The notes under the pieces: model-generated
The model's input: the letters and a program-made list of their open reading frames with translations, nothing else
Databases searched by the model: none
What the model was told of the DNA's origin: nothing
Shown here: positions 18,886 through 26,630 of the stretch, piece by piece
How the letters are laid out: each line of letters begins with the position of its first letter
Position numbering within the stretch: the stretch's first letter is position 1
Made by a program: the position numbers and the translations under genes
Assembly: GCA_023254175.1 (NCBI GenBank)
Contig: JALQYJ010000139.1
Coordinates: 1 to 36,990, forward strand
Direction: 5' to 3'
From: Runella sp.
GTDB taxonomy: Bacteria; Bacteroidota; Bacteroidia; Cytophagales; Spirosomataceae
DNA: 36,990 bases

Positions 18886-19367
18886 TTATAGTACTTCGTC
18901 TAAGTAATGTTTCACAAAATACTTCAAACTAGGATTCTGTGAATAGTGCCTTTGTAATATCTTGTGTTTACAAAAATCACGCGATAGTTTTTCATAAACT
19001 CTTGGTTCCTTACGACTAGAGCTAATGGCTTCTTTTTTATTTTTAATTAATACCTGAGTTACCTTATGAAGGTAGTTATTTACGGAAGCACGTGCTGCAA
19101 TGGTCGTACAACAAGGTCGGGGTCATTAAAATAACCAATCAAAATATTCTCCAATACCACATGGTCAGTCACTCCTTCTGCCACGAGTCCAAATGTCACC
19201 ATTGTCTAAAAGTTTTTGGGTAACCCTCCAATTTACTGCCGAACCCATGGCAATTGCTTCAAGGATATTGCGCTTCCATTTTCACCAATAAAGACATTTA
19301 TTCTTCCCAACTCTATGGTTAAGGATTCGATAAATTTAAAATTCTCAATCGTTACTTGCTGAACCAT
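18886..19367 (-). pseudogene. Decayed OLD-family ATPase/TOPRIM nuclease gene
   Basis: Read on the minus strand from ATG 19367 it begins MVQQVTIENFKFIESLTIEL then GRINVFIGENGS, the start of an SMC/RecF-type AAA ATPase. The Walker A lysine region is lost and the frame breaks at about 19275; the next frame continues NILEAIAMGSAVNWRVTQ. Then, at 19151-19187, comes LVAEGVTDHVVLEN, the first TOPRIM motif of OLD nucleases with its conserved Glu. The last part, in yet another frame, ends in SLKYFVKHYLDEVL and a stop at 18886. The middle of the gene is missing: about 160 codons remain of the several hundred usual. OLD proteins act in phage defence (with GajB, PARIS or retron partners) or alone; no partner is seen. 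Confidence 0.8.
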
Positions 19368-19452
19368 ACGTTCATGGTTTTCTTTTACCAACGCAAATTA
19401 CGTTTTTTTAAAAGTTCTTCCTAACAAAGGTGGACGATAAAAACAGCCCAAA

Positions 19453-20184
19453 ATGATGGACAATAGAATGGAAACTTATGTATATTTGGGTAAAAACTTA
19501 CTCACAATGCTCTTACCTACTTTACTCTCAGTTACTCTACTTTTTCAATCCTACAAGTACCCCATTTTACCCGCTTCGGGTACCAAAGTCGAGTCGTTTA
19601 TCCCTAAAGGCTGGCACGTTCACGAAAAAGCCGAAGGCGACCTCAACAAAGACAATCTTCCCGACCTTGCGGCGGTTATTGAGGCCGATAAACCCGTTAA
19701 AAACCTAAAAGAAACCGACAACGACCAGCAACCCCGTATCCTTTTAGTGGCCTTCAAACAAGCCGATGGGAGTTACAAACTTTCGATTCAATCCAACGAA
19801 TCAATCATGCTATCCAACGAAGGCGGTGTTTTTGGCGACCCCTGGGAAGGACTATCCGTAGAAAGGGGGTCTTTTTTAGTACGTTTTTATGGGGGTAGTT
19901 CGAGTCGCTGGGGTTACGCTTACCGTTGGAGGTTTCAAGAAAACGACTGGTTTTTGATTGGTGCGACTTACACAGAAAGTTCTACGCACGACGGTTCGTA
20001 CGAAAAATACGACTTTAACCTCATTACAGGTGCCACTGAGATTTCTAAAGGAGCCGGGGAAAATGTTAAAGGTACTACTCCGAAAGAAAAGGTCACTAAG
20101 CTTAACATCGGCAAAAAACCTTTATTAAAACTCAAATCCTTTAAACCCGTACAATACGTTATTTACAAGGACATTTACCTGTAG
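19453..20184 (+). CDS. Putative exported protein of unknown function
   Basis: The frame encodes up to 243 residues. A hydrophobic segment (LLTMLLPTLLSVTLLF, about residues 16-31) looks like a signal peptide or anchor. ATG 19468 or 19507 may be the real start. The body contains a short FG-GAP-like acidic stretch (EGDLNKDNLPDLAAVI) and aromatic-rich beta strands (GSSSRWGYAYRWRFQENDWFLIG). I do not recognise a named family. It is followed 93 bases later by another exported protein on the same strand. Confidence 0.7.
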   Translation: MMDNRMETYVYLGKNLLTMLLPTLLSVTLLFQSYKYPILPASGTKVESFIPKGWHVHEKAEGDLNKDNLPDLAAVIEADKPVKNLKETDNDQQPRILLVAFKQADGSYKLSIQSNESIMLSNEGGVFGDPWEGLSVERGSFLVRFYGGSSSRWGYAYRWRFQENDWFLIGATYTESSTHDGSYEKYDFNLITGATEISKGAGENVKGTTPKEKVTKLNIGKKPLLKLKSFKPVQYVIYKDIYL

Positions 20185-20277
20185 TTTTATGTGCCCCTCC
20201 TATCTGATAGGGCTGACTCGCATCAAACCAACAATCAGGCGCAAAATAGATGATTCAGAAACTAAACTCTAAAACTA

Positions 20278-21186
20278 ATGAAATACCTATTTTTCGCTCT
20301 TATTGCTTCGTTTTTTTCTTTGAGCATCCTTGCCCAAGAATACATGGTTGCTCAACCTAAAGTGAACACCTTCAAAAATCCTGCCTCAACGGGGGCCACT
20401 GCAGGCAATTATAGAATCGGAACCAAAGTCAAACTTCTTGAAAAATCGGCCAATGGTAAATTTCTAAAAGTTAGCCAAGACAAAGGAGCCACGGGTTGGG
20501 TAACCCCTTCCCAAATTGTGGCATTAGATAAGCCCACCCCCAAGGAAATATTCCTGAGTATCGCTCGTAGTTACAATAGCAAACCCAAAGAGGACGGTGC
20601 AGCCAACGTGGAAGTGGAAAATTGGCTCAATTCCCTCAAAACAGATAAAACACTCACTCCTACCGAATTGGCAGAAGTAGAATTCCTTCGTTTGGTCACA
20701 ATTCAGCGCATTGCACGCAGCATTCCGTTTGGCACCAATGAATTAAAATCTTGGACTGATAGCCACAAAAAAGAGGTCTATTACAGCGACTATGGGAACG
20801 CAGGCCATTTTTTACAACAAGACCTTTTGTGGAAACTGGAAGCGACCGTCCCTGCCACCGACCCACTCAAAGAACGTATCGCCTACGAAGCAAGCCAACT
20901 CGAAACGGGTGGCGAATGCGAGGGTTATTGGGTATGCGTATTAGACCGTGCCCTGTCTAAGTCAGGCGAATACTTAAAACGCCATCCCAAAGGAACAAAT
21001 GCCAGCGAGTTAGTAAAATCGGTTCTCGAAGAATTTAGGTACTTAGACCCTGCGGAGGTAAAATCGTACGACGCCACTGGCCAAAAATTGGCTAAAAAAT
21101 CAGCAAACGACTGGAAAACTATCCTCAACAAAACAGCCGAAAGCTCCGAAAAAAAACAGCTAATTGCAGTTCTTAACAAATTATAA
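20278..21186 (+). CDS. Exported protein with N-terminal bacterial SH3 domain
   Basis: The 302-residue protein has a clear signal peptide (residues 1-19, ending SILAQ). Residues about 22-75 form an SH3b-like domain (YRIGTKVKLLEKSANGKFLK then GWVTPSQIV). The rest is an alpha-helical region of unknown role with a CEGYWVC pair of cysteines that could form a disulphide. SH3b domains often bind peptidoglycan. Its stop is 16 bases before the next ATG, so the two are probably cotranscribed. Confidence 0.82.
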   Translation: MKYLFFALIASFFSLSILAQEYMVAQPKVNTFKNPASTGATAGNYRIGTKVKLLEKSANGKFLKVSQDKGATGWVTPSQIVALDKPTPKEIFLSIARSYNSKPKEDGAANVEVENWLNSLKTDKTLTPTELAEVEFLRLVTIQRIARSIPFGTNELKSWTDSHKKEVYYSDYGNAGHFLQQDLLWKLEATVPATDPLKERIAYEASQLETGGECEGYWVCVLDRALSKSGEYLKRHPKGTNASELVKSVLEEFRYLDPAEVKSYDATGQKLAKKSANDWKTILNKTAESSEKKQLIAVLNKL

Positions 21187-21202
21187 CCCTATTTTTTCGA
21201 TA

Positions 21203-21628
21203 ATGAGTAAGTCCCTTCTTATAGTTTTAGCATTCGTTGGTTTGATAAATACCTCGCTTGGACAATCCAAATCATCTACCCAAACGGTACAAAAATTTTA
21301 TAAATGGTACACCACGAGGGGAGTCATGCTTGAATGGCGTCAGGTGCTTAAGCGACCCGAGTTTAGTCCTGCTTTAAAAAAAAGACTGACCGTATTTTAC
21401 CAGAAAATGGAGAAAGATAACGAAGGAGGCTACGACCCTATCGTTCAGGCACAAGATTTTGATGACCAATTTAAAATCAAGCCAATATCCAATACGGCTA
21501 CCAAAGCAACCTTTGAGTTATGGATGTTTGGCGAAAAAGCCGCAACAGTCACACTCAACAATATAGCAAATCAATGGCTGATTGATGATATAAAAGGGGT
21601 ACTAGAAATCAAGACGGATAAAATCTGA
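21203..21628 (+). CDS. Small exported protein, DUF3828-like
   Basis: ATG 21203 gives 141 residues with a signal peptide (MSKSLLIVLAFVGLINTSLGQS); the frame could start at 21164, but that would overlap the previous gene and precede the signal. The QTVQKFYKWYTTRG beginning and the late WLIDDIKG resemble small secreted DUF3828/NTF2-like proteins. Function unknown. Its TGA stop lies in the loop of a long hairpin. Confidence 0.8.
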   Translation: MSKSLLIVLAFVGLINTSLGQSKSSTQTVQKFYKWYTTRGVMLEWRQVLKRPEFSPALKKRLTVFYQKMEKDNEGGYDPIVQAQDFDDQFKIKPISNTATKATFELWMFGEKAATVTLNNIANQWLIDDIKGVLEIKTDKI

Positions 21629-21653
21629 GATTTTACCCGTTTTGATTTCTAGT
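21601..21653. terminator. 25-bp hairpin with the TGA stop codon in its loop
   Basis: Arms 21601-21625 and 21629-21653 are inverted repeats with only two differences, both tolerated as G-U pairs in RNA of the plus strand. The three-base loop is the TGA stop codon of the plus-strand gene. The minus-strand arsenic gene ends two bases beyond. It most likely stops transcription from both sides. Confidence 0.8.
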
Positions 21654-21654
21654 A

Positions 21655-22998
21655 CTAGCAACATCCCGAATTGGGCGTACAGCAAGACGACACTTGATCT
21701 AATTCTATAAGTTTTATTTTGGGTTTTTCGACCAATTTCTTCATTACCGTCGCTGAACTTGGACATAGATTACTAAACTGCTGCAATTGTGCAATTTCAA
21801 CAGGGACAGATTCTCTTTCGACTTTTTCAAAACCTTGTTTAGCAAAATATCCTTCAGCCGTTGTTGTGATTAAATACAACTCTTTTACCCACTGTAAACG
21901 CATTTGTTTGGTTAAGTCATTGACCAAACGTTTCGCAATTTTATAGTTCCGAAACGACTCTTTAACTGCTACCGAACGTAAGAGTCCTACTTCACCAGTT
22001 ACCTCCACTCCTGCTGTACCTACCAACTGACCATCAGCAAAAGCAAGTAAAAAATTGGAAAGTTCTGGATTCAAATCTGCCGTTGGCAAACCTACCGATT
22101 CTAGCAATTCCGCAACTGCATCTTTATCTGTTGGTTTAGCGCTACGGATTTCGATTTCGGCAGCAGCGGGCGATGGTTTATCGGCATAAACTGTAATGCT
22201 GTAAATTCCCAAATTTCCTTTACGGTACGACTCGATTTCTTCAACGGAAATATATTCAGCCAAAATCGAATCGGGAAGTACAATTTCTCGGTCTTTCTGA
22301 AGTGTTATGTTGACAAACCCAGTTTTTTCAATCAATCCCAAATAGTCTGATTTTTGAATTGCCCCCGACACACAACCTGCGTACATTTCGGCGGCGTGTT
22401 GCAAGCCCACAGGCAGTTCTCCTTCCAACACAATGTCAGAAATACTAAAATGCCCGCCAGGTTTCAAGGTGCGGTAGATTTCCTTGAACACATTGGCTTT
22501 GTTCGGCACTAAATTCAATACACAATTACTCACAATCACATCGGCGATGTTATCACTTACAGGCATCGCTTCGATATCTCCCTGACGAAACTCCACGTTA
22601 TTGAACCCCAATTTTTCAGCGTTTACCCTTGCTTTAATAATCATGGCTTCGGTGAAGTCCACACCAATAATCTTACCCGTACTGCCCGTTGCAGCCCGCG
22701 CTACAAACGCATCGTTGCCCGCACCACTTCCCAAATCAATCACTGTATCTCCCTCATTGATTTGAGCAAATTGAGTTGGCAGTCCACATCCTAAACCGAG
22801 GTCGGCATCAGCTACGTAGCCGCTCATTTTTGTGTAATCTTCCGCCATAATTCCTAAAAACTCTCCGTCAGTTTCACAGCTTGGGCCGCAGCCACAGCAA
22901 GAGGCTGCATTGAAATCCTTCGATTGATTTGCTACCTCGGTGTATTTTTCACGCACGAGGTTTTTGAGCGATTCGTCAGTTGTCATTGTATTATTCAT
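21655..22998 (-). CDS. arsM: Arsenite methyltransferase fused to ArsN2 acetyltransferase
   Basis: The 447-residue protein starts at ATG 22998 (ATG 22986 is a second option). Residues 1-275 are ArsM: a CCGCGPSC cysteine cluster (34-41), the SAM-binding loop DLGSGAGND (88-96), and three cysteines at the arsenic-binding positions, C71 (GLGCGLP), C159 (SNCVLNL) and C209 (YAGCVSG). Residues 281-425 are a GNAT domain of the ArsN2 type (VGLPTADLNP, LLRSVAVKESFRNYKIA, FSNLCPSSATVM). The chain ends with a thiol-rich tail, SSCCTPNSGCC. ArsM methylates As(III) with SAM. ArsN-type proteins acetylate some organoarsenicals, while the ArsN2 substrate is unclear. It follows arsR by 42 bases. Confidence 0.93.
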   Translation of the reverse strand: MNNTMTTDESLKNLVREKYTEVANQSKDFNAASCCGCGPSCETDGEFLGIMAEDYTKMSGYVADADLGLGCGLPTQFAQINEGDTVIDLGSGAGNDAFVARAATGSTGKIIGVDFTEAMIIKARVNAEKLGFNNVEFRQGDIEAMPVSDNIADVIVSNCVLNLVPNKANVFKEIYRTLKPGGHFSISDIVLEGELPVGLQHAAEMYAGCVSGAIQKSDYLGLIEKTGFVNITLQKDREIVLPDSILAEYISVEEIESYRKGNLGIYSITVYADKPSPAAAEIEIRSAKPTDKDAVAELLESVGLPTADLNPELSNFLLAFADGQLVGTAGVEVTGEVGLLRSVAVKESFRNYKIAKRLVNDLTKQMRLQWVKELYLITTTAEGYFAKQGFEKVERESVPVEIAQLQQFSNLCPSSATVMKKLVEKPKIKLIELDQVSSCCTPNSGCC

Positions 22999-23007
22999 TG
23001 TTTTTCA

Positions 23008-23023
23008 ATTGCAATATTACGAT
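23008..23023 (-). promoter_or_regulatory. Second ArsR operator copy, between arsR and arsM
   Basis: The bases GCAATATTACGATAAA at 23011-23026 are identical to those at 23392-23407 in front of arsR. The near-palindrome is ATTGCAATATTACGAT. It lies 10-25 bases before the arsM start. No TTTG is found 19 bases upstream, so it may be an operator or roadblock rather than a separate promoter. Confidence 0.7.
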
Positions 23024-23040
23024 AAATATAGGCAAAAAAT

Positions 23041-23367
23041 TTAGCAACAGCCATTTTTAAGATACGACGAAAACAACAACCCAAAATACTGCATTGCTTC
23101 GTTCCAAACTTCTTCGTCGATGCAGTAACAAACACGGGGCGGCGCAATATCTCCTTTGATGATTCCGATGCGTTTCAACTCCTTCAGATGTTGTGAAACG
23201 GTGGCCTGTGAAAGCGGTAATTCATCCACAAGGTCTCCACAAACACACGCTTTTTTCTCGGCCAAAAGTCGTAAAATGGCTACCCTTGCAGGATGGGCAA
23301 ATGCCTTCGCCAAATCAGCAATCCGATTTTCTTCTACGGTAAAAACCTCCGATTTTGTTGTTCCCAT
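23041..23367 (-). CDS. arsR: ArsR-family metalloregulator
   Basis: A 108-residue winged-helix repressor. The helix-turn-helix is [20 protein letters not shown]. The As(III) site is the CVCGDLV motif with C41 and C43, as in the classical ELCVCDL type. C80, C82 and the terminal C107-C108 are further thiols that could join metal binding. The repressor is expected to leave DNA when As(III) binds, allowing transcription of itself and arsM. It is the first gene of the two-gene operon and has an operator on its own -7 element. Confidence 0.95.
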   Translation of the reverse strand: MGTTKSEVFTVEENRIADLAKAFAHPARVAILRLLAEKKACVCGDLVDELPLSQATVSQHLKELKRIGIIKGDIAPPRVCYCIDEEVWNEAMQYFGLLFSSYLKNGCC

Positions 23368-23388
23368 TTGTCGTTCAAGCCTTGAATC

Positions 23389-23423
23389 ATCGCAATATTA
23401 CGATAAAAAATTTTAATTCCAAA
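23389..23423 (-). promoter_or_regulatory. arsR promoter with ArsR operator covering the -7 element
   Basis: On the minus strand TTTG (23423-23420) is followed after exactly 19 bases by TAATATTG (23400-23393), matching the Bacteroidota TTTG / TAnnTTTG promoter at all but one position. The -7 element sits in the middle of the near-palindrome ATCGCAATATTACGAT (23389-23404), so a bound repressor would block polymerase. Confidence 0.75.
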
Positions 23424-23488
23424 AATTTGGCAAAAAAAACTTTCTTTTCTTACTTGTCGGAGCGTTCGACCCTATAAAAAAGTACCTG

Positions 23489-23818
23489 ATGAAAAAATGA
23501 ATTTTTGTTCTTGGAATCTGTCTTTTAACGACCGTTTCATTTGCCAAAAAGCACCTTAGTTACCGTTCGGGAGGAAGCTCTCCCAAAGGCTTTGACGGCT
23601 CAGGTATTGTTTCTCTAAGTTCGGGATGCTTCTCCCCCATTCTAGCGCCGCTCAAATCTCGCACGGTGTCGAAATTGCCCTTGGCGAAGCTCGCCCAAAT
23701 AATTTGATTTTCTTCAAAGGGAGCAGTTCAAAGAGTGCTCACAGCGGCCATGTCGAAATGATTGTAACCTTTAGGGATGGCTACGTCAAAACTTTAGAGC
23801 ACCACTACAGTTTCACTA
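23489..23818 (+). pseudogene. Dead NlpC/P60 (C40) peptidase gene
   Basis: ATG 23489 opens with MKK and then TGA; the same frame continues as a signal peptide (IFVLGICLLTTVSFAKK). Then comes SYRSGGSSPKGFDGSGIV, the NlpC/P60 active-site block, in which the catalytic Cys of FDCSG is replaced by Gly (GGC for TGC). After about 23615 a frameshift is needed to continue into MLLPHSSAAQISHGVEIAL, ARPNNLIFFKG and SGHVEMIV, which carries the catalytic His. NlpC/P60 enzymes cut peptidoglycan stem peptides. Stop codon, frameshift and lost nucleophile make this a pseudogene. Its end overlaps the convergent aminotransferase gene. Confidence 0.85.
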
Positions 23819-24956
23819 ATCTCTCTACCGCTTTTTCAAGCGTTTCTTGTTTTTTAGCAAAGCAAAAACGCACCACTCCGTTGTCAATCCCTTCTTGATA
23901 AAACGCTGAAACAGGAATACAAGCCACACCATGTTCTTTGGTAAGCCAAATGGAAAAGTCTTTGTCGGATAAGTCGGAAAGGTGGTTGAAATAATATAGT
24001 TGAAAATAACTACCGTAACTCGGTAGGGGCTTGAAGCGCGTTTGCTTCATCAATTCCGCAAAATAATCACGCTTCTTTTGGTAAAACGCCGAAATTGAAC
24101 GGTAAGCCTCCTTATTTTTCAGGTACTCGGCTAAAGCTACTTGAGCTGGGGTATAACAGCTAAAACAGTTGAATTGGTGCACTTTACGAAATTCGGCAGT
24201 AAACGCAGGCGGGGCAATACAGTAGCCCATTTTCCAACCCGTACAGTGGTAGACTTTACCAAACGAAAAATTTACAAATGCCCGTTGGCGCAAATCTTCG
24301 TATCTCAAAATACTCTGATGGGGCTCTCCGTCGTAAATCAGGTGTTCATAGACTTCGTCTGACATAATGAGCAAATCAAATTCTTCTACTAACTGACGCA
24401 GTTGTTCGATGTCTGAACCACGTAAAATACTTCCCGTTGGATTGTGGGGCGTATTGAGCGCAATCATACGCGTGCGAGGCGTAATTTTAGCACGAACCGA
24501 TTCCCAATTGATACGATAGGTAGGAAACGTCAGCGGAATCCGAACCGCGACACCACCGTTTATTTCAATGTTAGGGATATAACTATCGTAGGCGGGTTCA
24601 AACACAAGCACCTCGTCACCAGGTTGTAGCACGGTGGTAAAAGCCGTATAGATTCCGTACGTTCCGCCAGGAGTGATGGTGATTTCGGAATCGGGATTGA
24701 TGTCTACACCGTACAAATCATGCACCTTGGCCGCGATACTTTCCCGCAAAGGCATCCAACCCGCCATAGGTGAATATTGATTATATCCATTTTGAAGGGC
24801 ATCACATGTAAGCCGAACCAACTCCTCAGGCATCTCAAAATCAGGAAAACCCTGCGAAAGATTAATCGCTTTGTGTTCTGTGGCCAACGCCGACATTACC
24901 GTAAAAATAGTCGTACCCACGTTGGGAAGTTTTGAGGTTATTTTTTTACCACTCAT
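23805..24956 (-). CDS. PLP-dependent methionine aminotransferase, YbdL-type
   Basis: The 383-residue fold-type I aminotransferase closely follows E. coli YbdL: INLSQGFPDF near 31, YNQYSPMAGWMPLRE, TPGGTYGIY, NTPHNPTG (N172), SDEVYEHL (D200, Y203), and the PLP lysine K234 in SFGKVYHCTGWKMGY. Such enzymes convert methionine, and often aromatic amino acids or kynurenine, to keto acids. A role in methionine salvage fits. The gene is monocistronic; its 3' end runs over the ruined NlpC gene. Confidence 0.9.
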   Translation of the reverse strand: MSGKKITSKLPNVGTTIFTVMSALATEHKAINLSQGFPDFEMPEELVRLTCDALQNGYNQYSPMAGWMPLRESIAAKVHDLYGVDINPDSEITITPGGTYGIYTAFTTVLQPGDEVLVFEPAYDSYIPNIEINGGVAVRIPLTFPTYRINWESVRAKITPRTRMIALNTPHNPTGSILRGSDIEQLRQLVEEFDLLIMSDEVYEHLIYDGEPHQSILRYEDLRQRAFVNFSFGKVYHCTGWKMGYCIAPPAFTAEFRKVHQFNCFSCYTPAQVALAEYLKNKEAYRSISAFYQKKRDYFAELMKQTRFKPLPSYGSYFQLYYFNHLSDLSDKDFSIWLTKEHGVACIPVSAFYQEGIDNGVVRFCFAKKQETLEKAVERLVKL

Positions 24957-25056
24957 GGAGCGTTTGGTTTTTTCGTGTAAAATTAGCTTATTGAATTCAA
25001 ATAGCCCTTCAATTTTGAACTTTCTTAACTAAAATCAATCATTCAATTATTAAAAA

Positions 25057-25887
25057 ATGGATTCACTATTTACTGCAGAAACCATCGTTAGCTTGTTAAC
25101 CCTTACGTTTTTAGAAATCGTTTTGGGTATCGACAACATCATTTTTATCTCCATTGCCGCCAACAAACTAGCGCGCAAAGACCAACCCAAAGCTCGAAAT
25201 ATCGGCTTAGTTTTAGCCATGATTTTTCGGGTAACGCTGCTATTTGGTATTTCATTCATCATTTCTTTGTCCAAACCTTTTACGCATATCGACGCGGGCT
25301 GGTTTCATGCAGCCTTTTCAGGACAAAGCGTTATTTTAATAGTGGGGGGGCTTTTTTTACTGTATAAGAGTACGTCCGAAATTCACCATAAACTAGAAGG
25401 CGAAGAAGATGAAGTACAAAAACCCAAAGGAAGTGCTGCCAATAAACTTTCGAACGTGGTGATGCAAATTGCGCTTATTAACGTCGTTTTCTCCATTGAT
25501 TCCATCCTTACGGCCATTGGTCTTACGCAAAACGTCACCGTCATGATTATTTCGGTCGTACTTTCAGTGATTATCATGATGGCATTCTCAGGCCCTGTAG
25601 GCGATTTTGTCAACCGTCACCCTTCCGTTCAAATGCTCGGTTTGGCTTTTTTAATTGCCATTGGATTTATGTTAATTGCCGAAGGTGCTCACCTAGCCAA
25701 CGTTTCAATATTCAATTCTCACGTTGGTTCTGTGCCTAAGGGTTATTTGTATTTTGCCATTGCATTTTCACTTTTGGTAGAAGTGCTTAATATTCGCATG
25801 CGCAAAAATAGCAAACCAGTTCAACTTCGTGACTATAAAGCGCAAGCTGAGCGTGAGGGAATTATCGCAGACAACGAAAGCAAATAA
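25057..25887 (+). CDS. TerC-family integral membrane protein
   Basis: A 276-residue protein with about seven to eight hydrophobic helices. The two acidic family motifs are present: EIVLGIDNIIF (E20, D26, N27) and VVFSIDSILTAIG (D148). TerC proteins were named for tellurite resistance; several act in manganese export or loading of exported proteins. A short charged loop (EGEEDEVQKPKG) lies between helices 3 and 4. It stands alone, in front of a strong bidirectional terminator. Confidence 0.92.
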   Translation: MDSLFTAETIVSLLTLTFLEIVLGIDNIIFISIAANKLARKDQPKARNIGLVLAMIFRVTLLFGISFIISLSKPFTHIDAGWFHAAFSGQSVILIVGGLFLLYKSTSEIHHKLEGEEDEVQKPKGSAANKLSNVVMQIALINVVFSIDSILTAIGLTQNVTVMIISVVLSVIIMMAFSGPVGDFVNRHPSVQMLGLAFLIAIGFMLIAEGAHLANVSIFNSHVGSVPKGYLYFAIAFSLLVEVLNIRMRKNSKPVQLRDYKAQAEREGIIADNESK

Positions 25888-25897
25888 TACTAATCAA

Positions 25898-25937
25898 AAA
25901 AAGAGAAAGACGCCCGAACGGGCGTCTTTCTCTTTTT
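25898..25937. terminator. Bidirectional terminator between terC-like gene and elbB remnant
   Basis: A 19-bp perfect stem: the right arm is CGGGCGTCTTTCTCTTTTT and the loop is AA. A and T tracts at the two ends let it terminate transcription from both sides. Confidence 0.95.
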
Positions 25938-25940
25938 GAC

Positions 25941-26470
25941 CTATGTTAACGCAATCAAGGCATCTACCGCTTGCTTGATATTGTCACGAACTTCGACAAT
26001 GCTCGCCTCCATCATATAACAAGGCACTGTCACGATTTTGAGTTTTTTATCCACCACAAATTCCCGCACCGATACCATTTCTGCCACTTGGCCAATTGAT
26101 TCTATTCCTGCTGAAATAGCAGCGATTTCGTAGGGTGACGCTTCCTCTGATGTACCAACAGTCAAATGCGCGTGATATTCAGTTCCTTCCAACGCTTTGG
26201 CAATGGTTGTGGGGCTCACACACAAGCCTGCAATCGGTTTTCCTTGTGCCACTAGCTCTACAATCAGTTTTTTAACCGATTCCAAAATCGGGTCATTAGG
26301 CCCTTCAAACGCCCATTTTGTAATGTTTTTGGCTGTCCCGAAGCCTCCTGGCATCACCAGGCCGTCCAAGTCAGACAAATAAATATCGGTAATATCGTTA
26401 ATATTTCACCGTGAATTTCTGAACCATCAAACACTCCACTCCCGTGAAGAAATATGCCAATTTTTTTCAT
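25941..26470 (-). pseudogene. elbB-like DJ-1/PfpI gene with internal deletion
   Basis: The minus-strand frame from ATG 26470 reads MKKIGIFLHGSGVFDGSEIH, the true N-terminus of ElbB. It then runs to a stop near 26355. In another frame, from about 26400 down, the rest follows: NDITDIYLSDLDGLVMPGG, FGTAKNITKWAFEG, then GLCVSPTTIAKA with the nucleophile-elbow cysteine, to a stop at 25941. About 65 residues between EIH and NDI are missing compared with the usual 217 residues. ElbB is a DJ-1-like glyoxalase linked to isoprenoid synthesis in E. coli. The 145-codon remainder from 26378 could be made but would lack half of the first fold. Confidence 0.8.
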
Positions 26471-26630
26471 ATTCTAGTTAGCAATTGAATAAAACTTCCT
26501 TTTTTTAAGTACAAAAATATACGTCGAATCAATAGCCTCTATCTCATGCAATAAGGTATTTTAAAGCCAGTTCAAAAACTTACCGTAACTTAGCCGCAAC
26601 TTTTTTTAGTTTCTAACTACACCTTTACAA

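Noticed and set aside
20190-20215. Short CCTATC-T-GATAGG hairpin after the first exported-protein gene
   Set aside because: Only six pairs, one-base loop and no T tract; too weak for a terminator call.
23626-23898. Possible independent gene MLLPHSSAAQ...
   Set aside because: It is the C-terminal part of the broken NlpC/P60 gene in another frame and runs into the aminotransferase gene.
25941-26378. Complete short DJ-1/PfpI gene of 145 residues
   Set aside because: The matching ElbB N-terminus lies just upstream in another frame, so this is the remainder of a deleted gene.
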